Source of the DNA: Micromonospora rhizosphaerae
GTDB taxonomy: Bacteria; Actinomycetota; Actinomycetes; Mycobacteriales; Micromonosporaceae
DNA: 64,000 bases
NCBI RefSeq assembly: GCF_900091465.1
Contig: NZ_FMHV01000002.1
Span: forward strand, 1,674,001 to 1,738,000
Direction: 5' to 3'
Of the stretch, positions 44,527 through 54,599 are shown piece by piece. The number at the start of each line of letters is the position of its first letter. Within the stretch, counting starts at the first letter, position 1. A program made the position numbers and the translations under genes. A model generated the notes under the pieces. The model was not told where the DNA came from, did no database searches, and saw nothing but the letters and a program-made list of their open reading frames with translations.

Positions 44527-45366
44527 ATGACGATTCGACGCTTCAGCGCGGCAGCCTTCGCCGCAGCGCTGCTCACATCTGGTCTGGCCGCCTGCAACAG
44601 CACCGGGACCGGCGAGGCGGGGGCCTCCGCGTCCCCGACGGTCTCCGGCAGCGTCGCCCCGGGCTCGCCCGGCACCGGCGACGCCAAGCAGGCCCTGCTG
44701 AACTCCACGAACGAGATCCGGAACGGCAACTTCCGGTTCACCATGTCCGGGGCGGGCTCCACCGCCGAGGGACAGGTGCACGAGCCCAGCCAGAGCGCGG
44801 AGATGCGGATGACGATCGGTGACCCGTCCTCCGACGTGATGATGAAGCTGGATTTGATCCACTTCAAGCCCGACAGCTGGGTGAAGCTTGAGCTCGGCGG
44901 CAGGTCGGCCGGCAGCATCCCGGGCGTGCAGAAGCTCAACCTGGGCAAGTACCAGCACCTGGACCAGACCCGGATCAAGGGCAACCGGTCGCTCGGCTTC
45001 GGCTTCGACCAGGTCGACCCGGCCGGCAGCGACGTGCTGACGCAGGGCATCACTGACGTCCGGCAGACCGGCGAGGGCACGTACGCCGGCACGCTCGACG
45101 TGTCGAAGGCGGCCGAGGCCGGTTCGATGGACCCCGCAGTGATCACCGCCCTGGGCGGACAGGCGAAGTCCGTGCCGTTCACCGCGAAGCTGGACCCGCA
45201 GGGTCGGCTCAGCGAGATGGTGATCCAGGTCCCGGCCGCCGGCCAGAACGCCGCGCAGGACATCAAGATCACCTACTCGGACTACGGCAACGCCACGCCC
45301 GCGCAGAAGCCGCCGGCGGACCAGGTCGTCGAGGCGCCGCCGGAGTTCTACAACCTGTTCAAGTGA
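44527..45366 (+). CDS. Lipoprotein of the LppX/LprAFG type
   Basis: 279 residues from ATG 44527. Signal peptide with lipobox LAAC (C23). The mature part begins with a Ser/Gly/Pro-rich linker, then an alpha/beta domain with LLNSTNEIRNGNFRFTMSG, SSDVMMKLDLIHFKPDSWVK and a long SVPFTAKLDPQGRLSEMVI strand, resembling the lipid-carrying LppX/LprG fold. It would be anchored to the outer face of the membrane and may carry lipids. The family is inferred from pattern. Confidence 0.78.
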   Translation: MTIRRFSAAAFAAALLTSGLAACNSTGTGEAGASASPTVSGSVAPGSPGTGDAKQALLNSTNEIRNGNFRFTMSGAGSTAEGQVHEPSQSAEMRMTIGDPSSDVMMKLDLIHFKPDSWVKLELGGRSAGSIPGVQKLNLGKYQHLDQTRIKGNRSLGFGFDQVDPAGSDVLTQGITDVRQTGEGTYAGTLDVSKAAEAGSMDPAVITALGGQAKSVPFTAKLDPQGRLSEMVIQVPAAGQNAAQDIKITYSDYGNATPAQKPPADQVVEAPPEFYNLFK

Positions 45367-45443
45367 GCGAAACGAGCAGGTGCGGGGCGGCTCCGGCCGC
45401 CCCGCCCGCCGTTTCCCCGGCCCGGCTCGGTGTCCCCCGGCGG

Positions 45444-45674
45444 TCAGTCCTCGGCGCGCTGGCGGGCGGCGTCGATCCGGGCCCGGGCGCCATCGAGCCA
45501 GCGCTGGCAGATCTCGGCCAGTTGCTCGCCGCGCTCCCACAGCGCCAGCGACTCCTCCAGTGAGGTGCCGCCGGCCTCCAACCGCTCGACCACCGACGCC
45601 AGCTCGGCACGGGCCTGCTCGTAGCTGAGCCGCTCGTCCGGCCCGGCCTTCATCTCCTCAGTCATCGCCACCAT
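45444..45674 (-). CDS. xseB: Exodeoxyribonuclease VII small subunit
   Basis: 76 residues. The helical XseB core: LSYEQARAELASVVERLEAG, then TSLEESLALWERGEQLAEIC. Start ATG at 45674, or the ATG three codons later. It follows xseA with 55 bases between and pairs with it in the single-strand exonuclease used in mismatch and repair processing. Confidence 0.95.
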   Translation of the reverse strand: MVAMTEEMKAGPDERLSYEQARAELASVVERLEAGGTSLEESLALWERGEQLAEICQRWLDGARARIDAARQRAED

Positions 45675-45729
45675 CCCACCACATTCGATTCACGCCACGG
45701 ACCACCCGGCGGCCGCAGGGTCGGCTGGG

Positions 45730-46950
45730 TCAGCCATCGACGGTGGCGGCGAGTTCGCCCTCGGCGAGGCGTACCCGGAGCGGATCGCCCTTGGTCACCT
45801 CCGACGCGGCGCGCACCACGTGGCCGTCGGCGCGCTGCACGATCGCGTACCCGCGGTCGAGGGTGGCGGCGGGGGAGAGGGCGCGCAGTCGGGCCAGGGT
45901 GTGTCGCAGGTCGTCGGCGGCGGCGCCGAGCCGGTGGTCCAGGCAGCGTCCGGTCCGGTCGCGCAGCGCGGTCACCTCGGCCGCCCGTTGGTCGACCATC
46001 ACCTGCGGACGGGCCAGCACCGGGCGGGAGCGGAGCAGGTCGAGCCGGTGCGACTCCCGGTCGACCAGGTTGCGTACCGCCCGCTCCAACCGGGACCGGG
46101 CCTGGCCGATGAGGCGTACCTCCTCGGTCAGGTCGGGCACGATCCGCTTGGCCGCGTCGGTCGGCGTCGAGGCGCGGACGTCGGCGACGTAGTCGACCAG
46201 CGGCGCGTCCGTCTCGTGGCCGATCGCGCTGACCACCGGCGTACGACAGGCGAAGACGGCCCGGCAGAGCGCCTCGTCGGAGAACGGGAGCAGGTCCTCG
46301 ATGCTGCCGCCGCCCCGGGCCAGGATGATCACGTCGATGCTCGGGTCGGCGTCGAGCACCTTCAGCGCGTCGATGATCTGCGGGACCGCGCTCGGCCCCT
46401 GCACCGCCACGTTGACCGTGCGGAACTCCACGGCGGGCCAGCGGCGCCGAGCGTTGGTCAGCACGTCCCGTTCGGCGGCCGAGGCGCGGCCGGTGATCAG
46501 CCCGATCCGGCCGGGCAGGAACGGTGGCCGACGCTTGCGGGCCCGGTCGAAGAGCCCCTCGGCGGCGAGCAGCTTCTTGAGCTTCTCCAGCCGGGCCAGC
46601 AGTTCGCCGAGCCCGACCTGGCGGATCTCGTCGGCGCGCAGGCTCAGCGTGCCCCGGGCGGCGTAGAACTCCGGCTTCGCGTGCAGCACCACCCGGGCGC
46701 CCTCGCGCAGCTCCGGCGCGCCGGCGTCGAGCACGTCCCGGTTGGTGGTGACGGTCAGGCTGAGGTCCGCGGACGGGTCGCGCAGGGTGAGGAACACCGT
46801 GCTCGCCCCGGGCCGGCGGCTGATCTGCGCGACCTGCCCGTCCACCCAGACCCAGCCGAGCCGCGCGATCCAGGCCCCCACCTTCTGGCTGACCACCCGG
46901 ACCGGCCACGGCTCCTCGGACGTGCTCCGCCCCACCTCGCCCGTACTCAC
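45730..46950 (-). CDS. xseA: Exodeoxyribonuclease VII large subunit
   Basis: 406 residues. N-terminal OB fold (about 20-120, with [20 protein letters not shown]), then the catalytic domain with [40 protein letters not shown] and [20 protein letters not shown], then a coiled coil and a GYAIVQ segment near the end. GTG start. In M. tuberculosis xseA and xseB are likewise adjacent and near ispH. Confidence 0.95.
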   Translation of the reverse strand: MSTGEVGRSTSEEPWPVRVVSQKVGAWIARLGWVWVDGQVAQISRRPGASTVFLTLRDPSADLSLTVTTNRDVLDAGAPELREGARVVLHAKPEFYAARGTLSLRADEIRQVGLGELLARLEKLKKLLAAEGLFDRARKRRPPFLPGRIGLITGRASAAERDVLTNARRRWPAVEFRTVNVAVQGPSAVPQIIDALKVLDADPSIDVIILARGGGSIEDLLPFSDEALCRAVFACRTPVVSAIGHETDAPLVDYVADVRASTPTDAAKRIVPDLTEEVRLIGQARSRLERAVRNLVDRESHRLDLLRSRPVLARPQVMVDQRAAEVTALRDRTGRCLDHRLGAAADDLRHTLARLRALSPAATLDRGYAIVQRADGHVVRAASEVTKGDPLRVRLAEGELAATVDG

Positions 46951-46984
46951 CCGCCCACCCTACGGCCCCCCGCCCCGGGCCCGC

Positions 46985-47041
46985 TGATCATGAAGTTATT
47001 GCCCTCCTGACGGCGTGTCACAGGCAACAACTTCATGATCA
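46985..47041. repeat. Palindromic intergenic element (TGATCATGAAG type)
   Basis: TGATCATGAAGTTaTTGCC pairs with GGCAAcAACTTCATGATCA: 19 bp with one mismatch. It lies upstream of xseA and near the degenerate frame at 47052. The arm resembles the element at 17972. Confidence 0.7.
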
Positions 47042-47051
47042 ACGAGGGGGG

Positions 47052-47174
47052 TCAGGCCAGATGCCCCGCCACAGCGCGGCGTACCGACCGCTTCGGCCAG
47101 CACCTCGTGCACCTCGGCCAGGACGGCTCCGGCCCGGCCACCAGTTCGATCTCGTCGGGATTCTTCTGGATCAC
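47052..47174 (-). pseudogene. Degenerate 40-codon frame
   Basis: GTG with GAGAGG upstream reads [17 protein letters not shown] in one frame. The adjoining frames continue as [16 protein letters not shown] and [12 protein letters not shown], which look more protein-like than the nominal continuation. This suggests a small gene broken by frameshifts. I do not recognise it. Confidence 0.3.
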
Positions 47175-47320
47175 CGTGGCGCGCGTCCTCTCGTACCCGA
47201 AAAGGGGGTCTCCCGGTGGCCCCGCGCGCTGCCGGTCCGCCCATTCTGCAGCCCGGTGCCCCGACAGTGGTACGGGTTGCAGGCGCTGCCGCCGGAAAAC
47301 CGGGCACGTACGATGGGCGG

Positions 47321-48313
47321 GTGACTCAGGCTGAGACGACTCCCCGGACCGGCAAGCGCGTGCTCCTGGCCAAGCCCCGCGGCTACTGCGCGGGCGTGGA
47401 CCGGGCGGTGCAGACCGTCGAGGAGGCGCTGAAGCTCTACGGCGCCCCGATCTACGTGCGCAAGCAGATCGTGCACAACCGGCACGTGGTGCAGACGCTG
47501 GAGGCCAAGGGCGCGATCTTCGTGGAGGAGAACGAGGAGGTGCCCGAGGGCGCGACAGTCATCTTCTCCGCCCACGGCGTGGCCCCCGAGGTCTACGAGC
47601 AGGCCCGGGCCCGCTCGCTGAAGGCGATCGACGCGACCTGCCCGCTGGTCACCAAGGTGCACCAGGAGGCCAAGCGGTTCGCCGCCGAGGACTACGACAT
47701 CCTGCTGATCGGCCACGAGGGGCACGAGGAGGTCATCGGCACCGCCGGTGAGGCGCCCGCGCACATCCAGCTCGTCGACGGCCCGGAGAGCGTGGACAAG
47801 GTCACCGTCCGCGACCCGAACAAGGTCGTCTGGCTCTCCCAGACCACCCTCTCCGTGGACGAGACGCTGGAGACCGTCGCCCGGCTCAAGCAGCGGCTCC
47901 CGCTGCTGCAGTCGCCGCCCAGCGACGACATCTGCTACGCCACCTCCAACCGGCAGCACGTGGTCAAGGAGATCGCGCCCGAGTGCGACGTGGTGATCGT
48001 CGTCGGCTCGCGGAACTCCTCCAACTCCGTGCGGCTGGTCGAGGTGGCCCTCGACGCCGGGGCCCGCGCCGGGCACCTGGTCGACTTCGCCCACGAGATC
48101 GACGACGCCTGGCTGGCCGGCGCCGGCACGGTCGGCGTCACCTCCGGCGCCAGCGTGCCGGACGAGCTGGTGCAGCAGGTGCTCGCGCACCTGGCCGGGC
48201 GGGGCTTCACCGACGTCGAGGAGGTCACCACCGCCAATGAGCGGCTGACCTTCTCGCTGCCGCAGGAGCTCAAGCGGGACATGAAGGCCGCCGCGGCGGC
48301 CGCGCGCGGCTGA
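47321..48313 (+). CDS. ispH: 4-hydroxy-3-methylbut-2-enyl diphosphate reductase
   Basis: 330 residues from GTG 47321; longer frames upstream lack a ribosome site. This is the last step of the MEP pathway, giving IPP and DMAPP. Three cluster-binding cysteines are present: C23 in [11 protein letters not shown]107 in [11 protein letters not shown]205 in ICYATSNRQ. Substrate motifs [28 protein letters not shown] and [14 protein letters not shown] are intact. It feeds the prenyl-transferase and geranylgeranyl-reductase genes elsewhere in the window. Confidence 0.96.
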   Translation: MTQAETTPRTGKRVLLAKPRGYCAGVDRAVQTVEEALKLYGAPIYVRKQIVHNRHVVQTLEAKGAIFVEENEEVPEGATVIFSAHGVAPEVYEQARARSLKAIDATCPLVTKVHQEAKRFAAEDYDILLIGHEGHEEVIGTAGEAPAHIQLVDGPESVDKVTVRDPNKVVWLSQTTLSVDETLETVARLKQRLPLLQSPPSDDICYATSNRQHVVKEIAPECDVVIVVGSRNSSNSVRLVEVALDAGARAGHLVDFAHEIDDAWLAGAGTVGVTSGASVPDELVQQVLAHLAGRGFTDVEEVTTANERLTFSLPQELKRDMKAAAAAARG

Positions 48314-48360
48314 GCGGCCTGGTGGGAACGGGCCGCCGCCGTCGTACGTCTGAGACCGGT

Positions 48361-48789
48361 ATGAGGACCATTCGGCTCGCCGCCTCCGCCCTGATTGTCT
48401 GTGCGGCGCTGAGCGCCTGCGGCGGCCAGGGTGCTTCGGACGGCGCCGCGACCCCGACGGGAGCTGCCCCGGTGACCAGCCAACCGAGCCCGGACCCGAC
48501 CGCGAGCGACCCGGTCAACCCGGTCGACCCGATGCCGACCGCGCCGCCGAAGGGCACCGCCGGGCCGATCAAGCCGCCCCCGGCCGGCGCCACCACGCTC
48601 ACCGGCACCATTCAGGCCGGGGTGGAGCCGAACTGCCTGCTGCTCGACGGGAACCTGCTGCTCGGTGGCCCGCGGGACGTGCTCAGGCCCGGTGCCCGGG
48701 TCATCGTCACCGGTCGCTCGCAGCCGGACTTGATGACCACCTGCCAGCAGGGCACCCCGTTCGTGGTGGAGACCGCAAGACCGGCGTGA
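48361..48789 (+). CDS. Small lipoprotein
   Basis: 142 residues from ATG. Lipobox LSAC (C20) after a hydrophobic signal. A Pro/Ala/Thr-rich linker (about 25-80) leads to a small domain with two cysteines (NCLLLDG, TTCQQG) that likely form a disulfide, including GARVIVTGRSQPDLMTTCQQ. The folded part resembles a small OB-like barrel. No family recognised. It follows ispH by 47 bases. Confidence 0.65.
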   Translation: MRTIRLAASALIVCAALSACGGQGASDGAATPTGAAPVTSQPSPDPTASDPVNPVDPMPTAPPKGTAGPIKPPPAGATTLTGTIQAGVEPNCLLLDGNLLLGGPRDVLRPGARVIVTGRSQPDLMTTCQQGTPFVVETARPA

Positions 48790-48879
48790 GTGGCGGCGGC
48801 GGTACCGCGCAACAACCCGGCCGCAGCGTCCACATTGCGCCGGCGGGTCGGCGGCCATGCCCGGCCGACCGGAAGTCAG

Positions 48880-48925
48880 ACGGACAGGAGCCCGCCCCCG
48901 TGAACCGGGGACGGGCTCCTGCCGT
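48880..48925. terminator. Terminator hairpin with internal loops
   Basis: ACGG-a-CAGGAGCCCG pairs with CGGGCTCCTGCCGT, and inside it CCCCG pairs with CGGGG around TGAAC. It lies between convergent genes ending at 48789 and 48938. Confidence 0.8.
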
Positions 48926-48937
48926 TTCAGCGGTTGA

Positions 48938-51900
48938 TCAGTTGACCGCGCCGACCGAGACGTTGCCGCGACCGACGGTCGCGCCCTCGTCGGTCACCAC
49001 GAGCAGCTCACCGAAGAGCTGGCGACCCGCCGCCGGAGCGGCGTCCGCGGTGACGGAACCGGTGATGGTGCCGGTGCCGCCGTTGGCCAGCGTCAGCGTG
49101 GTGGACGGCGCCGAGACCGAGCCCAGCGACGCGGAGTAGAAGACGTCGCGGTAGTCGAACTCGGTGGTGCCAGCCGGAACCGAGTAGCCGTCGATCTCGA
49201 TGGTGTAGACGCCGGCCGCCGGGTTTGCCAGCGAGACCGCCTCCTCCGAGTCGCCGTCCGCGGAGCGGCCGACCTCGGTGGTGCCGCGGCGCACGTACAG
49301 GTCCAGGTCGGCGCCGAGGTCACTGGTCTTGCCGATCGCGACGTCGAGCCTGGTGGCGCCCTCGGGCACCGTCACCTCGTAGGTGAGCACCTCGTGGTTG
49401 GCGATGGTGGGGCGCTTGACCGCCGCGCTGCCCAGCGGGCCACCCTTGCCCGACACGGTGACCGGACCGAACTCGTTGGTCACCGTCCAGGTCACCGGGG
49501 TGGCCTGACCCGCGGTGACGCTCGGCAGTTCGACGACGGCCGGCTCCACCTTGACACCCTGGACGCGGGCGGTCAGCTGGAACGGGTTGTCGAGCAGCGG
49601 CGAGGTGCGCCGCGACTCGACCTCGATCTCCCAGACGCCCGGCATCGGGTTCTGGTAGTCCCGCTCCTCCGGCTTGCAGGTCGCCGGGTTGGAGAAGTTG
49701 GTGAAGCAGCCCAGGCTGGAGGTGCTCTCCACCGGGACGCCGTACGGGTTGAAGGCGATGAACCGGGTCTGCGACCCCGCCGCGACGCCCGACAGATTCA
49801 CCTGCAGAGCCGACGCGCCAGCCGGAACGTTCACGAAGTAGGACGTGAACGAGTTGCGCTGGACCGATCCCTCCGTCGAGAACGCGTAATCCGGCTTCTC
49901 GACCGTGCTGGAGGCGACGATGACGGTGGACACCTCGAAGTCGATCACCGAGGTCGCCGGGTCGTCGATCGTCATGATGGCGCCGTGCGCGCCGGCCGAG
50001 GTCGGCTTGGCGGTGACCTCCACCGAGACGGTCTTGTTCAGCGGCAGCACGACCTGCGCCGGAGCGCTGAACGTGCCGTCGTTGCCCCGCAGCGTGATGG
50101 CGTGGGTGATCGCCGTCGCAGGCCCGCTCTTACGGGTCAGCTGGACCGTGTAGGTCTTCGACTCGCCAACCTTCTGCCCGCCCTTGTCCGCGCCACAGCG
50201 GTTGTAGAGCCCGGTGCCCCGGTCGGCCGTGGCCAGGTAACCGGAGAGCTCGGTGCAGACCGGCGCGACCGAGGTGTAGTCGCGGGTCTTGACGTCCTGG
50301 TCGAGCAGCTTCCAGGCGCCCGGCACGTCGAACATGCCATAGCCCTGGCCGTAGGTCGGCACGCCCTCGATCGGCTTCGCCGAGGTGTGGATCGCCCGGC
50401 GCAGGGCGGCCGGCGTGATACCCACGTCCTTGGCCTTGGCGGCCGAGAGCAGCAGCGCGGCGGCGCCGGTGGCCTGCGGTGCGGCCATCGAGGTGCCGTT
50501 GAACATCCCGTAGCCCGCCGGCAGCGAGTAGCCCGCCTCGGCGGCCGGGCTGCCGGCCTGCCACATCGGGATGCTGGAGATGGCCGAGCCCGGTGCGGAG
50601 ATGCTGGGCTTCAGTCCGCCGTCCTCGCGGGGACCACGGGAGGAGAAGTTGAACAGGTTGTTCGCCTTCGACACCTCGGAGCCGTAGTTGGCGAGCCACG
50701 TCTCCTTGCTGACGCTCGCCGCGACGCTCACCACGTCGGTGGCGACGGACGGGTCACCCACGGTGTTCAGGCCGGGACCGGAGTTGCCGGCCGAGATGAA
50801 CATCTGGACGCCGTAGTCGTTGATCAGCCGGTCGTAAAGGCGCGCCCGGGCGTTGTTGGCGTCGTTGAGGGCCGGCAGGCCGCCGATCGACATGTTGATC
50901 ACGTCGACCTTGCGGTTGACCACCAGGTCCACCATGCCGTCGGTCAGCGCCGCGGCGGTGCAGCCGCCGTTGAACGCGCAGGCGCGGGAGGAGACCAGCT
51001 TGGCGCCGGGAGCGGCACCGTCGAAGTTGGAGTTGCCGAGCAGGTCGTTGGCGGCGGTGATGCCGGCGACGTGCGAGCCGTGCGCGCCCGCGACGATGCC
51101 GATGTTTACGAAGTCGGCCTTCTGCCCGACGTACGCGCCACCGTACGGGCTCAGGTCGACGTCCTCGCGGTACTCGACCACGAACGCCATCTGCTCGCGC
51201 ACGCCGGTGTCCGGGTTGTCCTTGCCGAAGTGGCCGACCTGGAACTTCTCGCCGTACGGCCGCATCACCGGGTCGTCGGTGAAGTCACGGTTCTGGTTGG
51301 CGTCGACCCGGATGTCGTGACTGTTCGGGTCGTAGAGGATGCCGAAGACGTCGGTCTTGTCGCCGTCCCGATTGACGTCGCCGGCCACCTCGGGCGGGTT
51401 GCCGCCGTCCGTGGTGGACTCGGAGAAGCGGTTGACCAGCCAGCTGCCCTTCGGCGCGGTCCAGGTGCCGTTCGCGTAGCTGAACGTGGGTCCGCTCACC
51501 TTGGTCAGCATGGCGCGCCAGCTGCCGTCACCGTCGTAGATCGGGTCGGTGGCGGTGACCCAGTCGACGATCTTGCGCTCGCCGGTCGTGGTCTTCTGCA
51601 GGGCGGGGTGGTCCAGGTCGATGCCGGTGTCCATGATGCCGATGGTCACGCCGCGGCCGTCCCACTCGGGGTGGGCTTCCTTGAAGGCGACCGCGCCGGT
51701 CTCGTTGGTCGGCATGTAGGCGTTCGCTGCCGGGGTGTCCGCGCCGGGGCCGGCCACGGTTGCCGTCGCGTCGGCGCCCGCGGCGGACTGCGGCCGCGGA
51801 TCGGGAATGGTGAGCGTCTCGTTGAGGTCGACGGCGATGATGCCGGGCAGCTTCGCCGCCTTGACCACTGCGCTGGTGGGGACGCTGACCCGGACGTAGC

Positions 51901-52219
51901 CCACCTCGTCGAACTGCTTGACGACCTTGCCGCCCAGCTTCTTCAGGCTCGCGGCGACGGCGTGCGCCTGGCCCTTCTCGGTCGCGACGATGAGCGTGAC
52001 GTTCGTCTCGCCCGCGGCTTTGGCCTTGGCGAGCAGTTCCATGTCGTGCGAACCCAGCGTGTCGGCGGGGGTGGTCTTGAGCCGCTGGGCGTCGGATACC
52101 GGTTGTGCGTTCGCGGTTGCGGTGCCGCCGGTGGCGAACCAGAAGGCGCCGGTGGCGGTCAGGGCCGAGGTCAGCAGCACCGCCGAGGCGCGCAGACTCC
52201 GGCTGGGGGGTTTGCTCAC
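48938..52219 (-). CDS. Large secreted subtilase with TPPII-like insertion
   Basis: 1093 residues from GTG 52219 with GGAGG upstream; the longer frame to 52312 is unlikely. Signal peptide 1-38 (ATANA). Propeptide about 45-135 with TNVTLIVATEKGQAHAVAAS. Triad D197 (GIMDTGIDLDHPAL), H380 (GAHGSHVAG), S577 (FNGTSMAAPQATG), with Asn479. The roughly 180-residue span between D197 and H380 is a large insertion and includes acidic loops DVNRDGDKTD and DANQNRDFTDD, possibly calcium-binding. After about 630 come beta-rich C-terminal domains. The layout resembles tripeptidyl peptidase II. It probably degrades oligopeptides outside the cell. Confidence 0.9.
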   Translation of the reverse strand: MSKPPSRSLRASAVLLTSALTATGAFWFATGGTATANAQPVSDAQRLKTTPADTLGSHDMELLAKAKAAGETNVTLIVATEKGQAHAVAASLKKLGGKVVKQFDEVGYVRVSVPTSAVVKAAKLPGIIAVDLNETLTIPDPRPQSAAGADATATVAGPGADTPAANAYMPTNETGAVAFKEAHPEWDGRGVTIGIMDTGIDLDHPALQKTTTGERKIVDWVTATDPIYDGDGSWRAMLTKVSGPTFSYANGTWTAPKGSWLVNRFSESTTDGGNPPEVAGDVNRDGDKTDVFGILYDPNSHDIRVDANQNRDFTDDPVMRPYGEKFQVGHFGKDNPDTGVREQMAFVVEYREDVDLSPYGGAYVGQKADFVNIGIVAGAHGSHVAGITAANDLLGNSNFDGAAPGAKLVSSRACAFNGGCTAAALTDGMVDLVVNRKVDVINMSIGGLPALNDANNARARLYDRLINDYGVQMFISAGNSGPGLNTVGDPSVATDVVSVAASVSKETWLANYGSEVSKANNLFNFSSRGPREDGGLKPSISAPGSAISSIPMWQAGSPAAEAGYSLPAGYGMFNGTSMAAPQATGAAALLLSAAKAKDVGITPAALRRAIHTSAKPIEGVPTYGQGYGMFDVPGAWKLLDQDVKTRDYTSVAPVCTELSGYLATADRGTGLYNRCGADKGGQKVGESKTYTVQLTRKSGPATAITHAITLRGNDGTFSAPAQVVLPLNKTVSVEVTAKPTSAGAHGAIMTIDDPATSVIDFEVSTVIVASSTVEKPDYAFSTEGSVQRNSFTSYFVNVPAGASALQVNLSGVAAGSQTRFIAFNPYGVPVESTSSLGCFTNFSNPATCKPEERDYQNPMPGVWEIEVESRRTSPLLDNPFQLTARVQGVKVEPAVVELPSVTAGQATPVTWTVTNEFGPVTVSGKGGPLGSAAVKRPTIANHEVLTYEVTVPEGATRLDVAIGKTSDLGADLDLYVRRGTTEVGRSADGDSEEAVSLANPAAGVYTIEIDGYSVPAGTTEFDYRDVFYSASLGSVSAPSTTLTLANGGTGTITGSVTADAAPAAGRQLFGELLVVTDEGATVGRGNVSVGAVN

Positions 52220-52469
52220 GATCTCTGTCCTCCGTGGGGAGAGCAAGGGGTGCCCTGGACGTGCCGGGGGCGCATGTGACGGGATCTTTCGGGTCGCACG
52301 CGCCGCTGTCACTACTCCAGCGATCGTTTGTGACCGGGTCGTGACGTAGACGACCGGCCCCGTAACAATGGCCCAGATAGTTGCGCGACGGCAATAGAGC
52401 TCAGTCGAAACCGCCTGTCGATCGTCTACTTCCGACCCGTCCTATCGGCTGATAAGGACGTCGATTGCG

Positions 52470-53654
52470 TCAAGCCGGACGATCATGGCGGAACTCCGAA
52501 AGTGCTGGAGATAAGGCATCTCCGGTCAGCTCGGGCGCCTGCGGCTGTCTCGGCGCCAGCTCCACCTGGGCCGGCGTCACCAGCTCCTGGTCGGAGACGC
52601 CGAGCTCGGCCAGCTTGCGCGCGCTGACCAGCACCCGCGCCTCCAGCGAACCGACCGCCCGGTTGTACGCCGTCACCGCCCCGCCGAGCGAGGCGCCCAG
52701 CTTGCCGACGTGGTCGCCGAGAGTGGACAGTCGCCCGTACAGCTCGCGGGCCAGCGAGTGCACCGCGACCGCGTTGCGGGCCAGCACCTCCTGCCGCCAC
52801 GAGTAGGCGACCGTGCGCAGCAGCGCCACCAGGGTGGCCGGCGTCGCCAGCACCACGTTGCGGGCGAACGCGTGCTCCAGCAGCGCCGGGTCCCGCTGCA
52901 GCGCCACGTCGAGGAAGGGGTCGGCCGGCACGAAGAGCACCACGAACTCCGGCGCCGAGTCGAAGGCCGCCCAGTAGGACTTGGCGGCCAGCGCGTCCAC
53001 GTGCGCCCGCAGGTGCTTCGCGTGCGCGTCGAGGTGGCTGTCTCGACCGCGCTCGTCGCGCGCCTCCATCGCGGTCAGGTACGCGTCGAAGGGCGCCTTG
53101 GCGTCGACCACCACCGTGCGCCCGCCGTGCAGCCGGACCACCAGGTCGGGGCGTACCCCCTGGTGGTCGGTGGCGGCGGTGACCTGCTCGTTGAAGTCGC
53201 AGTGCTCCAGCATGCCGGCGGCCTCGACGATCCGGCGGAGCTGGTGCTCGCCCCACCGGCCGCGCACCTGCGGCGCGCGCAGCGCGGCCACCAGCTGCTT
53301 GGTCTCGGTGCGCAGCTCGCCGGAGACCGTGCTCATGGCCCGGACCTGCTCCCGCAGCTCGGCGTACGCGTCGACCCGGTCGCGCTCCAGCTCGGCCACC
53401 CGCTGCTCGTAGCGGCGCAGGGTGTCGTGCAGCGGAGCCACCGCCCGGGCCACCGCCTCCTGCGACTGGGCGGTCGCCTCGTAGCTCAGCGCCCGCATCG
53501 ACTGCTCCAGCCGCCCCTCGCCCTCCCGGGTGGCCTGCAGCGTCGCCTCCAGCCGGGCGATCTCGGCCGCCGAGCGGGACCGGGCGGCGAGCCAGCCCAG
53601 TGCGCCGCCCGCGGCGAGACAGACGACCACCACGGCCAGCGTCGAGAAGCTCAT
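52470..53654 (-). CDS. rmuC: RmuC-family DNA recombination protein
   Basis: 394 residues from ATG 53654. An N-terminal membrane helix (about 5-24) is followed by a long coiled coil (30-130) and the PD-(D/E)xK-like RmuC nuclease core with VRGRWGEHQLRRIVEAAGML, GVRPDLVVRL, VVVDAKAPFDAYL and FVPADPFLDVAL. RmuC limits recombination between inverted repeats. It ends 250 bases before the start of the subtilase gene on the same strand. Confidence 0.92.
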   Translation of the reverse strand: MSFSTLAVVVVCLAAGGALGWLAARSRSAAEIARLEATLQATREGEGRLEQSMRALSYEATAQSQEAVARAVAPLHDTLRRYEQRVAELERDRVDAYAELREQVRAMSTVSGELRTETKQLVAALRAPQVRGRWGEHQLRRIVEAAGMLEHCDFNEQVTAATDHQGVRPDLVVRLHGGRTVVVDAKAPFDAYLTAMEARDERGRDSHLDAHAKHLRAHVDALAAKSYWAAFDSAPEFVVLFVPADPFLDVALQRDPALLEHAFARNVVLATPATLVALLRTVAYSWRQEVLARNAVAVHSLARELYGRLSTLGDHVGKLGASLGGAVTAYNRAVGSLEARVLVSARKLAELGVSDQELVTPAQVELAPRQPQAPELTGDALSPALSEFRHDRPA

Positions 53655-53707
53655 CACCGCAGCTTGCCAAATGGGTGCGACGTGACCCGGGTGGGTACCG
53701 TCGAGTC

Positions 53708-54517
53708 ATGGAAATTGCGCTCTGGCTCGTCCTGGTGCTGATGCTCGGAGGTGTGTACGTGTTCTGGCGGTGGGGGAGCAGGTCGCGGAAGGCCACCGAG
53801 CTGGCCGACGCCCGCGCGGAGGCGCAGCGCTGGTACGAGCGCCTCGGTGGGCAGCTGATGAACCTGCACGGCGACGCGCCGGCGGTGCGCCAGGCGCTGG
53901 CCGACGCCGGTGAGCGCTACAACGCGGCCGGCTCCCAGCTGGAGCAGGCCCGCACCCCGCACCAGTTCGCGCTGGCCCGGGAGACCGCGCTGGAGGGGCT
54001 GGCCTACATCCGGGCCGCCCGCACCGCGATGGGCATCGACCCCGGCCCCGAGCTGCCGCCGCTGGCCGCCGCCCGGGGCGCCGGCATGCTCACCAAGGAG
54101 CGCGAGGTCAACGTCCAGGGGCAGACCTACCGGGCCGGCCCGCAGCCGGGCGACCGGACGCCCTACTACTACCCCGGCGGCAACTGGCAGGGCCGACCGG
54201 TCCCGGCCGGCTGGTACTCGACCCCGTGGTGGAAGACCGCGCTCGGCGCCGGGGCCGGGGTCCTCGGCGGCATGCTGATCGCCGACGCGCTCTTCTCGCC
54301 CGCCTTCGCCGACCCGGGCTACGGCTACGAGGCCGGCTACCAGGAGGGCTTCCAGGACGGCGCCGACTACGGCGACAACAACGACGGCGGCGACTTCGGC
54401 GGGGACCAGGGCGCCGACTTCTCCGGCGGCGGTGACTACGGCGGCGGTGACTTCGGCGGCGACTTCGGTGGGGGCGATTTCGGCGGCGGGGACTTCGGCG
54501 GCGGCGGCGACTGGTGA
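53708..54517 (+). CDS. Membrane protein with Gly/Asp/Phe repeat tail
   Basis: 269 residues from ATG 53708. An N-terminal helix (2-19), then a helical segment (27-110), then YYYPGGNWQGRPVPAGWYST, a second hydrophobic helix (about 180-196, ALGAGAGVLGGMLIADALF), and a tail of GGGDFGG repeats to the end. Similar tails occur in bacterial TPM-like and secreted membrane proteins. The family is not identified. It is divergent from rmuC. Confidence 0.7.
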   Translation: MEIALWLVLVLMLGGVYVFWRWGSRSRKATELADARAEAQRWYERLGGQLMNLHGDAPAVRQALADAGERYNAAGSQLEQARTPHQFALARETALEGLAYIRAARTAMGIDPGPELPPLAAARGAGMLTKEREVNVQGQTYRAGPQPGDRTPYYYPGGNWQGRPVPAGWYSTPWWKTALGAGAGVLGGMLIADALFSPAFADPGYGYEAGYQEGFQDGADYGDNNDGGDFGGDQGADFSGGGDYGGGDFGGDFGGGDFGGGDFGGGGDW

Positions 54518-54548
54518 CGCCGGTCCGCGCCCGGCGCAGGCGTTAGGA

Positions 54549-54588
54549 GGGGCCCCTTGTTACGCGAAATGCGATGACAAGGGGCCCC
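54549..54588. terminator. Terminator hairpin between convergent genes
   Basis: GGGGCCCCTTGT pairs with ACAAGGGGCCCC around 16 bases, between genes ending at 54517 and 54600. Confidence 0.8.
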
Positions 54589-54599
54589 TTCCTTACCGC

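Noticed and set aside
49394..52279. Long plus-strand frame antisense to the second subtilase
   Set aside because: Same reason; no ribosome site or domain, codon use matches a shadow frame.
54400..54517. GGCGGC-type repeats as a CRISPR-like array
   Set aside because: The repeats are in frame and encode the GGGDFGG tail of the 53708 gene.
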